From the NCBI GenBank assembly GCA_965224795.1, contig CBDDAE010000001.1:682001-746000 (forward strand): a DNA stretch of 64,000 nucleotides. The letters run 5' to 3'. This document shows positions 7,545 through 14,953 of this stretch, piece by piece; the stretch's first letter is position 1, and every line of letters starts with the position of its first letter. Source of the stretch: NVTR01 sp036480115 (lineage in GTDB: Bacteria; Pseudomonadota; Alphaproteobacteria; Rhodobacterales; Rhodobacteraceae). The translations under genes were made by a program, and so were the position numbers. The notes below the pieces were generated by a model that searched no databases, had not been told where the DNA came from, and worked only from the letters and a program-made list of their open reading frames with translations.

Positions 7545-9167
7545 CTAAGCCGGTTCAAACAAAATATACAGCGGCGTTCGACGGATTTCGTCGAATTCCA
7601 GCCCCTGTTCTTTGACTTCAGTTAGTATCTGGTCACGCAGTTTTGGCAAAATAGGACATAACGGAACTAACAAATAGTCAGCGTCCGCAAGCCCCGGCAA
7701 TCCACCGTAATACCAGGGAGACCCCCCTTTCAAAGGCTCAAGACTGCCAAATAGCCAATGGCTGGAAAACAGATCAGCAGCAAATATCGACTTCCCGTCA
7801 GCCAACCCAGCTTGTTCCAGATCCGTTACAATGACGTCAAACCAGGCCGTCAGACCCAACATCAGTTCACATTGCGGCAAAGTTTCGCCTTTAAAGACCG
7901 TCGGTTCGGTCTTTTCTTCCAGCAACTCGGCGTATTCCTCAAGCCCACTGCCTTCTAAAGGCATCAGCATTTGTCTGTCAGCACGTATCGCCCGGATGGA
8001 AACTGTAAAAATATCGGAATGCTTCTGCGATTTGGGCAACAGTTCGGTGTAGTCTTCCACTTCGGTATTAAGGTGGCGAAACGGACTGTAAGCCATGTTC
8101 AAAAACGAAGGTGCCGTCATTGAAAATGCTGCAAGCGCGCAAATTTTCACGGCATTTCGCATGTCCCAACCAAAGCCGTTGCGAATACCAGCTTCAGGTA
8201 AAAAGGCCAACAAAAGCACCCCGAGCAGCAGCAACCATTGTGGATCATTGCCAAAATTTTGGTACGTCACAAAAAAGAAACCGGGTGTTAGCAGTAATAG
8301 TATCAGCCCTCCGTTCGCCTGCCCCGCCTGACGCAACAAAACCACCCCGGCAATCAAGACCAAACTCGCCCCGATATAGGCAGGAGCTCCGACAACAGCA
8401 CCAAAGGATTCTCCGGGATGTGACCGGGTTTCAGACCCCGCTACTGTCAATAAATCGCCAAGATAAGCTAACCAAAACCCCGTGCCCATAAGCAATGTCA
8501 CAACAGCCATCGCGGCCAATCCACTGACCAATACTGCAGGGATTGCTCGGCTGCTTTTGTTAGCAATTATTGCAACCAGAACCGGAATGGCAAAAGCAGC
8601 AAAGTAAGTAACCTTGGTCAGCAACAAAAAGGCCATGGCCAATCCAATGATCACACCGTCGACCATTGGGCGTACTGGTTCCTTGGCTGGGATGACAGCG
8701 GTACAGATGGCTATGAACGCCGCTGCCCAGGCCCACCGGTTATAATGCATCGAAATCGACACACTTGGCTGGGATTCTCCGTGGACTAATGCGGTCAACA
8801 GAACAAAGATCACCAGCCCGAATAGATACGGTAAGACCCCGCGCATCCTACTATAGGCCACCCACCAAACTGCCGGTAAAAATGCGACAGCCATTAGGGT
8901 TTGGCTTAGTAAAATCGACATGCCAATGCCGTAGCCCAATTTGACAAATAGTGCGATAGGGGCAAAGGCCATCACCCCAATTGGCGTCATGAAATCCAGA
9001 TGCGGTACCTGCCCATCAGCGATGCGCAAAACGATCTGTAACAGATGAAAAGTGTCGCCTTCATGCTTTCCAATGTAAAAACCGCCCATAATTAGCGCAG
9101 CTCCACACAATGCAACGATAACCGCCACAAAAAAGCCTAATAAAACCGTAGGATTTGCTTTGTTCAT
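7545..9167 (-). CDS. Polytopic membrane protein, GT-C glycosyltransferase-like
   Basis: Membrane protein of 540 residues with about ten or more hydrophobic helices, followed by a soluble C-terminal region of about 170 residues. After the first helix a loop contains H-E-G-D (residues 35-38) and then a segment with G-x-V-P-H-L-D-F, which resembles the first periplasmic loop of GT-C (ArnT/RgtA-type) lipid-linked sugar transferases, where an acidic residue is catalytic. The ATG follows AGGTGACAGGT; a TTG 33 bases upstream is possible but less well placed. It diverges from the AAA ATPase gene and converges on the Tad operon. Glycosylation of pilin or an envelope polymer is a reasonable guess, not shown. 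Confidence refers to it being a real gene with this fold. Confidence 0.55.
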   Translation of the reverse strand: MNKANPTVLLGFFVAVIVALCGAALIMGGFYIGKHEGDTFHLLQIVLRIADGQVPHLDFMTPIGVMAFAPIALFVKLGYGIGMSILLSQTLMAVAFLPAVWWVAYSRMRGVLPYLFGLVIFVLLTALVHGESQPSVSISMHYNRWAWAAAFIAICTAVIPAKEPVRPMVDGVIIGLAMAFLLLTKVTYFAAFAIPVLVAIIANKSSRAIPAVLVSGLAAMAVVTLLMGTGFWLAYLGDLLTVAGSETRSHPGESFGAVVGAPAYIGASLVLIAGVVLLRQAGQANGGLILLLLTPGFFFVTYQNFGNDPQWLLLLGVLLLAFLPEAGIRNGFGWDMRNAVKICALAAFSMTAPSFLNMAYSPFRHLNTEVEDYTELLPKSQKHSDIFTVSIRAIRADRQMLMPLEGSGLEEYAELLEEKTEPTVFKGETLPQCELMLGLTAWFDVIVTDLEQAGLADGKSIFAADLFSSHWLFGSLEPLKGGSPWYYGGLPGLADADYLLVPLCPILPKLRDQILTEVKEQGLEFDEIRRTPLYILFEPA

Positions 9168-9317
9168 ACCTGTCACCTGTTGTTCTTTTTTTGGGAACAA
9201 TAGCGGGCTGATATGGGCAAAGTAAAAACCCTTTGGCGGTTTGGTGGTTCAATTCTCGCGGTCGCGGTAGAATCAGCACAAAACCGCGAAAATGACACGA
9301 AAAGCTGAGGTAAGCCG

Positions 9318-10628
9318 ATGAATATGCAAAACAGACCGGTGATGGAGCCGCCCGCACCCCGTTCACTTGAAGATGCAGGCCTATCAATTGTTATGATGCG
9401 CGATATCCTGTTGAAAACCATTTTTCGCATGAACCTTGATCAGGTCACTGAACTTTCGCGCGTTATGTGTCTGCCGGTAAATGTTGTCCAGGAATTGGTC
9501 GATTTGGCCCGTGAACAGGCACTTTTGCAGTCAACCGGTACCCTGCACGCCAATTCAGGCAACGAAATGGGCTATCAGTTGACCGATGCGGGTAAAGCCC
9601 GTGCTCTGGATGCCCTGTCCCAGTCGGAATATTTTGGCGCGATGCCGATTCCGATGGCTATCTATGCTGAACAGGTGAAACGACAGTCGATCCGTAATAT
9701 TCAGGTAACGCGTGACATGTTGACAGGGGCCATGGGGCATTTGATCCTACCGGATGAATTGCTTGACCATTTGGGGCCATCGGTTTCCGCCGGTCGCTCA
9801 ATTTTGATGTATGGCCCTCCGGGCAACGGTAAATCTTCAATTTCCAACGGTATCCGGGACGCGATCGGCGACAATATTTTCGTACCCCGTGCCATCGAAT
9901 ATTCTGGTCAGGTGATCACTGTATATGATCCGATCGTTCACAATATCGCCGAAGAACTGGTGGATGATCCCAATAACCTGCGCCGGACTTCAAACCGTTA
10001 TGACCGCCGTTACGTTCTGTGCGAACGTCCCGCGGTTATAACCGGTGGTGAATTGTCACTGGATATGTTGGATCTAGTTTATAACCCGACATCGCGTACC
10101 TATCAGGCGCCCTTGCAAATGAAATCAACCGGCGGCATCTTTATCGTGGATGACCTTGGCCGACAGGCTGAACCGCCACAGGCCCTGATTAACCGCTGGA
10201 TTTTGCCACTGGAAGAAAACAAAGATATTCTGGCACTGCAATCGGGTGAAAAATTTGAAGTACCGTTTGACACGCTGGTTATCTTTTCAACCAACTTCCA
10301 CCCGAACGAGATTTTCGATAGGGCCGCCCTGCGTCGGATTTTCTTTAAAATCAAGATCGACGGGCCAAATCAGGAAGACTACTTGAAAATCTTTGCCATG
10401 ATGGCGCGCAAACGTAAGATTCCTTTGAGCGAAGAAGCGTTGGTGTATCTGATGAAAACAAAATACCCGACAATAGACAATGAATACGCCAACTATCAGC
10501 CGGTTTTCTTGATCGACCAGATGATAGCGATCTGCGAATTTGAAGGCATCCCCTACCAAATGTCACCTGAACTGATTGACCGGGCCTGGGCCAACATGTT
10601 TGTCAAAGAAGAAGCTATCGTTCATTAA
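9318..10628 (+). CDS. AAA ATPase linked to the Tad locus
   Basis: Cytoplasmic AAA-type ATPase of 436 residues, function unassigned. The first roughly 100 residues look like a winged-helix or small helical module (LDQVTELSRVMCLPVNVVQELV). The nucleotide-binding core has Walker A GPPGNGKS at 166-173, Walker B IFIVDDLG, a sensor segment (TLVIFSTNF) and an arginine-finger-like RAALRRIFFKIK. A C-terminal lid follows. The start is supported by GAGGTAA 8 bases upstream. It stands alone on the plus strand, between a divergent GT-C-like gene and a convergent LytTR regulator, and ends in a strong hairpin. Similar stand-alone ATPases accompany tad loci in related bacteria, so a pilus role is plausible but unproven. 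Confidence 0.8.
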   Translation: MNMQNRPVMEPPAPRSLEDAGLSIVMMRDILLKTIFRMNLDQVTELSRVMCLPVNVVQELVDLAREQALLQSTGTLHANSGNEMGYQLTDAGKARALDALSQSEYFGAMPIPMAIYAEQVKRQSIRNIQVTRDMLTGAMGHLILPDELLDHLGPSVSAGRSILMYGPPGNGKSSISNGIRDAIGDNIFVPRAIEYSGQVITVYDPIVHNIAEELVDDPNNLRRTSNRYDRRYVLCERPAVITGGELSLDMLDLVYNPTSRTYQAPLQMKSTGGIFIVDDLGRQAEPPQALINRWILPLEENKDILALQSGEKFEVPFDTLVIFSTNFHPNEIFDRAALRRIFFKIKIDGPNQEDYLKIFAMMARKRKIPLSEEALVYLMKTKYPTIDNEYANYQPVFLIDQMIAICEFEGIPYQMSPELIDRAWANMFVKEEAIVH

Positions 10629-10629
10629 C

Positions 10630-10671
10630 AATTTTGGTGGGGAACCAAATTTCGGGTTTTCCACCAAAATT
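10630..10671 (+). terminator. Hairpin terminator after the AAA ATPase gene
   Basis: Arms 10630-10646 and 10655-10671 pair over 17 positions, two of them G.U in the plus-strand RNA (they would be A.C on the opposite strand, so it favours the plus strand). It starts 2 bases after the ATPase stop. Like the hairpin after the OmpA-like gene it has its A/T blocks inside the stem rather than a trailing U-run. Confidence 0.7.
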
Positions 10672-10722
10672 ACGCCCTGGTTGGCCATCTAACCCTGTTT
10701 TAAAAGGCGCAGCTTTGCCAAT

Positions 10723-11487
10723 TTAGCCGGCCATTACGGCGGCCCTGCCGCGCAATTTTTCGAACTCTGCCAGGCAACCAGTCTCATTGGTACGGCTTAC
10801 TGGTACTTTAGAGCCATCGACCATTGCCAGATACATACGCCCGTTTTCTTTTCGAATGTTATCCACAGCATCGCAGGAAACCCAATGGGAACGGTGCACC
10901 TGTCGACCATTTTGACCCTCTAGTTCAGCCAGCGCATCAGCAAACCGCATTAGCAATGTTTCTTTGCCTTTGTCGGAATAGACATCAACATAGTGGTCCC
11001 GCACCGTCAGGCGATAAATATCCTTGGTTTCAGGATTTTTCAATCGTTTATAAAGTAAGGGGCGTTCTTTAAAAGCGTTGACCCCTACCAAATTCTGCAA
11101 AAACATGACGATCATTGTTAAAAAGAATGTCAATAAAGCAATTAACCAGAAAGGGGCAAATATCGGGTTTCCTGCTGCCTCCACGGCATTTGTAATCAAT
11201 AGTAAAATCGGCGCTAATGTAGCAACCAATACGGCTGAAACAATGAAGGCTTTTCTTCCAAGCCAAAAATTAGGAAACCAGATATTCACAAAAACTTTGA
11301 CAATTTGAACGACAATCACCGTAACGATTACAATGGTGAACCAATACAAGGTCCGTTCAAATAAATTTAGGCTGACGAATGTGCCAAACGGCCCGGTTAT
11401 ACTTAAGAAAATGGCAGCGGCCAGACTTGCAAAGATTCGAAATGGCGCAGTTAGATGCGCCCAAAACTGATTGAAGAAATCATTCAT
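10723..11487 (-). CDS. Membrane-anchored LytTR transcription regulator
   Basis: Regulator of 254 residues combining four hydrophobic helices (about residues 15-35, 47-70, 78-99 and 110-135) with a C-terminal LytTR DNA-binding domain (about 148-250; DIYRLTVRDHYVDVYS, then QVHRSHWVSCDAV and a KVPVSR strand). LytTR domains bind imperfect direct repeats with a ten-stranded beta fold. There is no receiver domain, so the signal is probably sensed by the membrane part or through a partner protein. About 97 AT-rich bases separate it from folD. Its position next to the Tad genes suggests, but does not prove, control of pilus or envelope genes. Confidence 0.85.
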   Translation of the reverse strand: MNDFFNQFWAHLTAPFRIFASLAAAIFLSITGPFGTFVSLNLFERTLYWFTIVIVTVIVVQIVKVFVNIWFPNFWLGRKAFIVSAVLVATLAPILLLITNAVEAAGNPIFAPFWLIALLTFFLTMIVMFLQNLVGVNAFKERPLLYKRLKNPETKDIYRLTVRDHYVDVYSDKGKETLLMRFADALAELEGQNGRQVHRSHWVSCDAVDNIRKENGRMYLAMVDGSKVPVSRTNETGCLAEFEKLRGRAAVMAG

Positions 11488-11584
11488 TTAAAATTTCAAC
11501 CCGACCAACCCATAAATTCAAATATGTATATAGCAAATAAAAGGCTAATTATCAATATCTACAGATACTTAGCGATTATCGAAA

Positions 11585-12487
11585 TCAAACCGTCAATCCC
11601 TCAGGTTCCATTAGGCCGTTGGCCCGGCAGCAAGTAGTCACTGAATTGGCCAGCAAACAGGCAATTGTCATTGGCCCGACGCCGCCTGGAACTGGCGTAA
11701 TCGCCCCGGCAACTTTAGAAGCAGACGCAAAATCAACATCACCGACCAGTCGGGTTTTTCCTTCGCCTTTTTCCGGCGCATCCAGGCGGTTGATGCCCAC
11801 ATCAATCACTGTTGCACCGGGTTTGATCCAATCCCCGGTGATCATTTCCGGGCGTCCGACAGCCGCCACCAGAATGTCGGCGCCTTTGCACAGCGCCTCA
11901 ATATCCTTGGTCCGACTATGGGCGATTGTTACCGTACAACTATCGCCCAGCAGCAATTGCGCCATGGGCTTGCCAACAATGTTTGAGCGCCCGACCACCA
12001 CCGCATTTAGCCCGGAAAGTGACCCGTGGTGATCGCGCAGCATCATCAGGCAGCCAAGCGGCGTGCACGGCACCATTGATTTTTGCCCGGTGGCCAGCAT
12101 GCCGACATTGGATATATGAAACCCATCCACATCCTTTGCCGGGTCGATCGAATTGATCACCAGATCTTCGTTCAAGTGCTTTGGAAGCGGCAATTGCACA
12201 AGTATTCCATGCACTTGTGGATCGTTATTCAACTTATCAATCAGCGCCAGTAATGTCGTTTCATCGGTGTCGACGTCCAGCTTATACTCATAGGAATTCA
12301 TCCCCACCTCTTGGGTCATCTTGCCCTTGGCACGCACATAAACCTGACTTGCGGGGTCTTCGCCCACCAGCACAACGGCCAGGCCCGGGGTGATGTCATG
12401 ATCCGATTTCAACGCTGAAACATGGGTGGCCACCTTTGCCCGCACGACCGCTGCAAATGCTTTACCGTCAATGATTTTCGCGCTCAT
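11585..12487 (-). CDS. folD: Bifunctional methylenetetrahydrofolate dehydrogenase/cyclohydrolase
   Basis: FolD interconverts 5,10-methylene-, 5,10-methenyl- and 10-formyl-tetrahydrofolate with NADP, in the cytoplasm. The 300-residue protein has the family signatures: the catalytic-lysine helix (YVRAKGKM), the PAKDVDGFH loop, PCTPLGC, the dinucleotide-binding VVGRSNIVGKP and PVPGGVGPMTIA near the C-terminus. It is the second gene of an fhs-folD pair: its ATG overlaps the fhs stop (TGATG), implying translational coupling. Together the two enzymes build C1-folates from formate. Confidence 0.97.
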   Translation of the reverse strand: MSAKIIDGKAFAAVVRAKVATHVSALKSDHDITPGLAVVLVGEDPASQVYVRAKGKMTQEVGMNSYEYKLDVDTDETTLLALIDKLNNDPQVHGILVQLPLPKHLNEDLVINSIDPAKDVDGFHISNVGMLATGQKSMVPCTPLGCLMMLRDHHGSLSGLNAVVVGRSNIVGKPMAQLLLGDSCTVTIAHSRTKDIEALCKGADILVAAVGRPEMITGDWIKPGATVIDVGINRLDAPEKGEGKTRLVGDVDFASASKVAGAITPVPGGVGPMTIACLLANSVTTCCRANGLMEPEGLTV

Positions 12488-14163
12488 CAGAACAACCCTT
12501 CGATGTCGCCTGCCTCATTCAGCATAATCGCTTCAGCCGACGGCAGCCTTGGCAGTCCCGGCATGGTCATAATCTCACCGCAGACCACAACGACGAAACC
12601 AGCACCCGCACTTAGGCGCACTTCCCGGATCGGTACGGAATGGCCTGTTGGCGCGCCGCGCAAGGTGGGGTCAGTGCTGAAGGAATACTGAGTTTTTGCC
12701 ATACAAACCGGCAGGTTGCCGTAGCCCTGTTCTTCCCACTGCTTTAGCTGATCGCGGATCTTCTTATCGGCGATAACTTCGTCAGCGCGGTAGATAGATT
12801 TTGCAACGCGCTCAATCTTATCCATCAGGGGCATTTCATCAGCGTAAAGCGGGGCGAACTGGCTGACACCAGAATCAGCAATTTCTGCCACCCGCGTGGC
12901 AAGATCAACAGTGCCCTCAGAGCCAAGTTCCCAGTGCCGACACAGGATCGCTTCAGCGCCCTGCCCTTCAGCGTAATCTTTGATGGCTTTCACTTCGGCG
13001 TCGCTGTCTGTGACGAAATGATTGATCGCCACCACCACCGGCACACCAAATGATTTCAGATTGCCAATGTGACGCCCAAGGTTCGGGCAACCATCAGTTA
13101 CCGCCTGCACATTTTCCGGCCCCAAATCAGCCCGCGCCACGCCGCCATTCATCTTCATGGCCCGCACTGTGGCCACCAACACCACGCAATCGGGTGCAAG
13201 CCCGGCTTTGCGGCATTTGATGTTCATGAACTTTTCAGCGCCCAGATCGGCGCCAAACCCGGCCTCTGTCACCACATAATCCGCCAGCTTAAGCGCCGTG
13301 GTGGTGGAAATGACCGAGTTACAGCCATGGGCGATGTTGGCAAATGGGCCGCCATGCACAAACGCCGGATTGTTTTCTAGCGTTTGCACAATATTGGGCT
13401 GCATCGCGTCCTTAAGCAAAACGGTCATAGCGCCGTCAGCTTTCAGATCACGGGCGTAAACCGGTGTACGGTCGCGCCGTTGTGCGACGATGATATCGCC
13501 CAGACGCTTTTGCAAGTCTTTCAGATTATTTGCCAGACACAGGCAGGCCATGACTTCCGACGCCACGGTAATATCAAACCCGCCTTCGCGCGGGAAACCA
13601 TTGGCCACGCCGCCAAGCGACGCAGTGATTTGACGCAAGGCACGGTCGTTCATATCCACGACGCGCTTCCAACTGATCCGGCGGATATCGATATCCAGCG
13701 CATTGCCCCAGTAAACATGGTTATCAATCATCGCGCTAAGCAGATTGTGGGCGGATGTGATGGCGTGAAAATCGCCGGTAAAATGCAAGTTCATTTCCTC
13801 CATCGGGATTACTTGCGCATAGCCACCACCGGCCGCCCCGCCCTTCATGCCAAAACATGGGCCAAGGGACGCCTCGCGGATACAAATCACCGCGTTCTTG
13901 CCGATGCGGTTCAAGCCGTCACCAAGCCCCACCGTCGTGGTCGTCTTACCCTCACCCGCTGGCGTCGGGTTGATCGCAGTGACAAGGATCAGCTTGCCGT
14001 CCTTTTTGCCCTGAACCGAGTTGATGAAATCCTGGCTGACCTTGGCCTTGTCGTGCCCGTAGGGCAGTAAATCATCGCTGCTGATGCCAATCTTTGCGCC
14101 GATTTCCTGAATGGGCAGTTTGGTCGCCGCGCGGGCAATTTCGATATCGCTTAAATAGGCCAT
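12487..14163 (-). CDS. fhs: Formate-tetrahydrofolate ligase
   Basis: ATP-dependent ligase that makes 10-formyl-tetrahydrofolate from formate and tetrahydrofolate, 558 residues, the usual length. The nucleotide loop NPTPAGEGKTTT lies at about 65-76; the conserved RDRTPVYARDLKADGAM and TEAGFGADLGAEKF segments are present, and the C-terminus carries the usual GEIMTMPGLPR motif. In aerobic alphaproteobacteria the enzyme assimilates formate from demethylation or serine/glycine metabolism. This window also holds an NAD-linked formate dehydrogenase, so formate has both an assimilatory and an oxidative route. Confidence 0.97.
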   Translation of the reverse strand: MAYLSDIEIARAATKLPIQEIGAKIGISSDDLLPYGHDKAKVSQDFINSVQGKKDGKLILVTAINPTPAGEGKTTTTVGLGDGLNRIGKNAVICIREASLGPCFGMKGGAAGGGYAQVIPMEEMNLHFTGDFHAITSAHNLLSAMIDNHVYWGNALDIDIRRISWKRVVDMNDRALRQITASLGGVANGFPREGGFDITVASEVMACLCLANNLKDLQKRLGDIIVAQRRDRTPVYARDLKADGAMTVLLKDAMQPNIVQTLENNPAFVHGGPFANIAHGCNSVISTTTALKLADYVVTEAGFGADLGAEKFMNIKCRKAGLAPDCVVLVATVRAMKMNGGVARADLGPENVQAVTDGCPNLGRHIGNLKSFGVPVVVAINHFVTDSDAEVKAIKDYAEGQGAEAILCRHWELGSEGTVDLATRVAEIADSGVSQFAPLYADEMPLMDKIERVAKSIYRADEVIADKKIRDQLKQWEEQGYGNLPVCMAKTQYSFSTDPTLRGAPTGHSVPIREVRLSAGAGFVVVVCGEIMTMPGLPRLPSAEAIMLNEAGDIEGLF

Positions 14164-14232
14164 GGGGGTCCCCGAACAATGAATTTTCTTCTTACTTGGA
14201 TGTAACGGTAGACAATCGCATACCCCGGCGCA

Positions 14233-14257
14233 ATTCCGACATCTTTCACGTTGGAAT
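14233..14257 (-). promoter_or_regulatory. Imperfect dyad in the fhs upstream region
   Basis: ATTCCGAC (14233-14240) and GTTGGAAT (14250-14257) form an 8-base dyad with one G.T position and a 9-base spacer, 70-95 bases upstream of the fhs start. It could be a regulator site or a short hairpin in the leader; no regulator can be named from the sequence. Confidence 0.3.
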
Positions 14258-14288
14258 CGTCGTATTTGTCTTTAGTTGTAAGGTTCGC

Positions 14289-14891
14289 TTAACCCGGCAC
14301 CCTTGCAGATGCCAAATGTGGCCACGGGTCTTGGTCAGGCACGTGCAACACCAATGTGTCCCCCAATCGGATTGAACCTTCCTGTTCAACCCAGCCGGTC
14401 ACCCCGCGTAAACCTTTGGAGGCTGATTTAAATGCTTTTCCAAAGCCGGGCTTTGCCGCCTCAATCACCCGGGCGGGCAATTGGCAGGGGCGGTTTTCCA
14501 TGTCCACCACCAGCGATGCGCCCCCAGCCACCTGCAGGCGTGCCGACGGTGGTATATGGGTGAAATCGGGGATGCCCCGAAACACGATTGAGGCGCCCAA
14601 CCAGGCCGGATCAATGGTTTCCAGCCCCATATTGCTGGCAATCACCACCAATTCTTCGGCGCTGACAATTGAAACCTGCCGGGTGTTTCTGATTTCCGAC
14701 CCCTTGTCATATTGCGATGCCACTCGCGAACAGGCCGCCCGGGTCAGCCCGCCGTGATCTTCCCCTACAGGACCTGCGAAAGTTAACTTCAATTCGCCCG
14801 CTGGTACCGATGCCAGTTGTTTGCCCCGATCAAGAACTTGCCCCAGCCAAATTGCTGTTGCCTTGTAAGAAGTGGGTAAAAGTGCCGGCAT
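14289..14891 (-). CDS. MOSC-domain protein
   Basis: Single-domain MOSC protein of 200 residues. MOSC is the fold of the molybdenum-cofactor sulfurase C-terminus and of the YiiM/YuaD and mARC families, which bind or transfer sulfur or use the molybdenum cofactor. The conserved cysteine is Cys136 within MENRPCQLP, preceded by a DPAWLGASIVFRGIPDF segment. No N-terminal partner domain is present. It lies between the ftsH terminator and fhs. A link to the molybdenum-dependent formate dehydrogenase elsewhere in the window is possible but speculative. Confidence 0.8.
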   Translation of the reverse strand: MPALLPTSYKATAIWLGQVLDRGKQLASVPAGELKLTFAGPVGEDHGGLTRAACSRVASQYDKGSEIRNTRQVSIVSAEELVVIASNMGLETIDPAWLGASIVFRGIPDFTHIPPSARLQVAGGASLVVDMENRPCQLPARVIEAAKPGFGKAFKSASKGLRGVTGWVEQEGSIRLGDTLVLHVPDQDPWPHLASARVPG

Positions 14892-14908
14892 TTATCGCCC
14901 CTTTGCAC

Positions 14909-14941
14909 AAAAAAAGCCCCGCAGCTTTTGGCAGCGGGGCT
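14909..14941 (-). terminator. Rho-independent terminator of ftsH
   Basis: Read on the minus strand, AGCCCCGC and GCGGGGCT (arms 14934-14941 and 14915-14922) form a perfect 8-bp stem followed by a run of seven T's (14909-14915). It lies just after the ftsH stop and ends the tol-pal-tilS-ftsH gene string. Confidence 0.9.
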
Positions 14942-14953
14942 AAAATTGTTTAC

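Noticed and set aside
13384..14070. 228-codon frame opposite fhs
   Set aside because: Antisense shadow of formate-tetrahydrofolate ligase; no recognisable domain.
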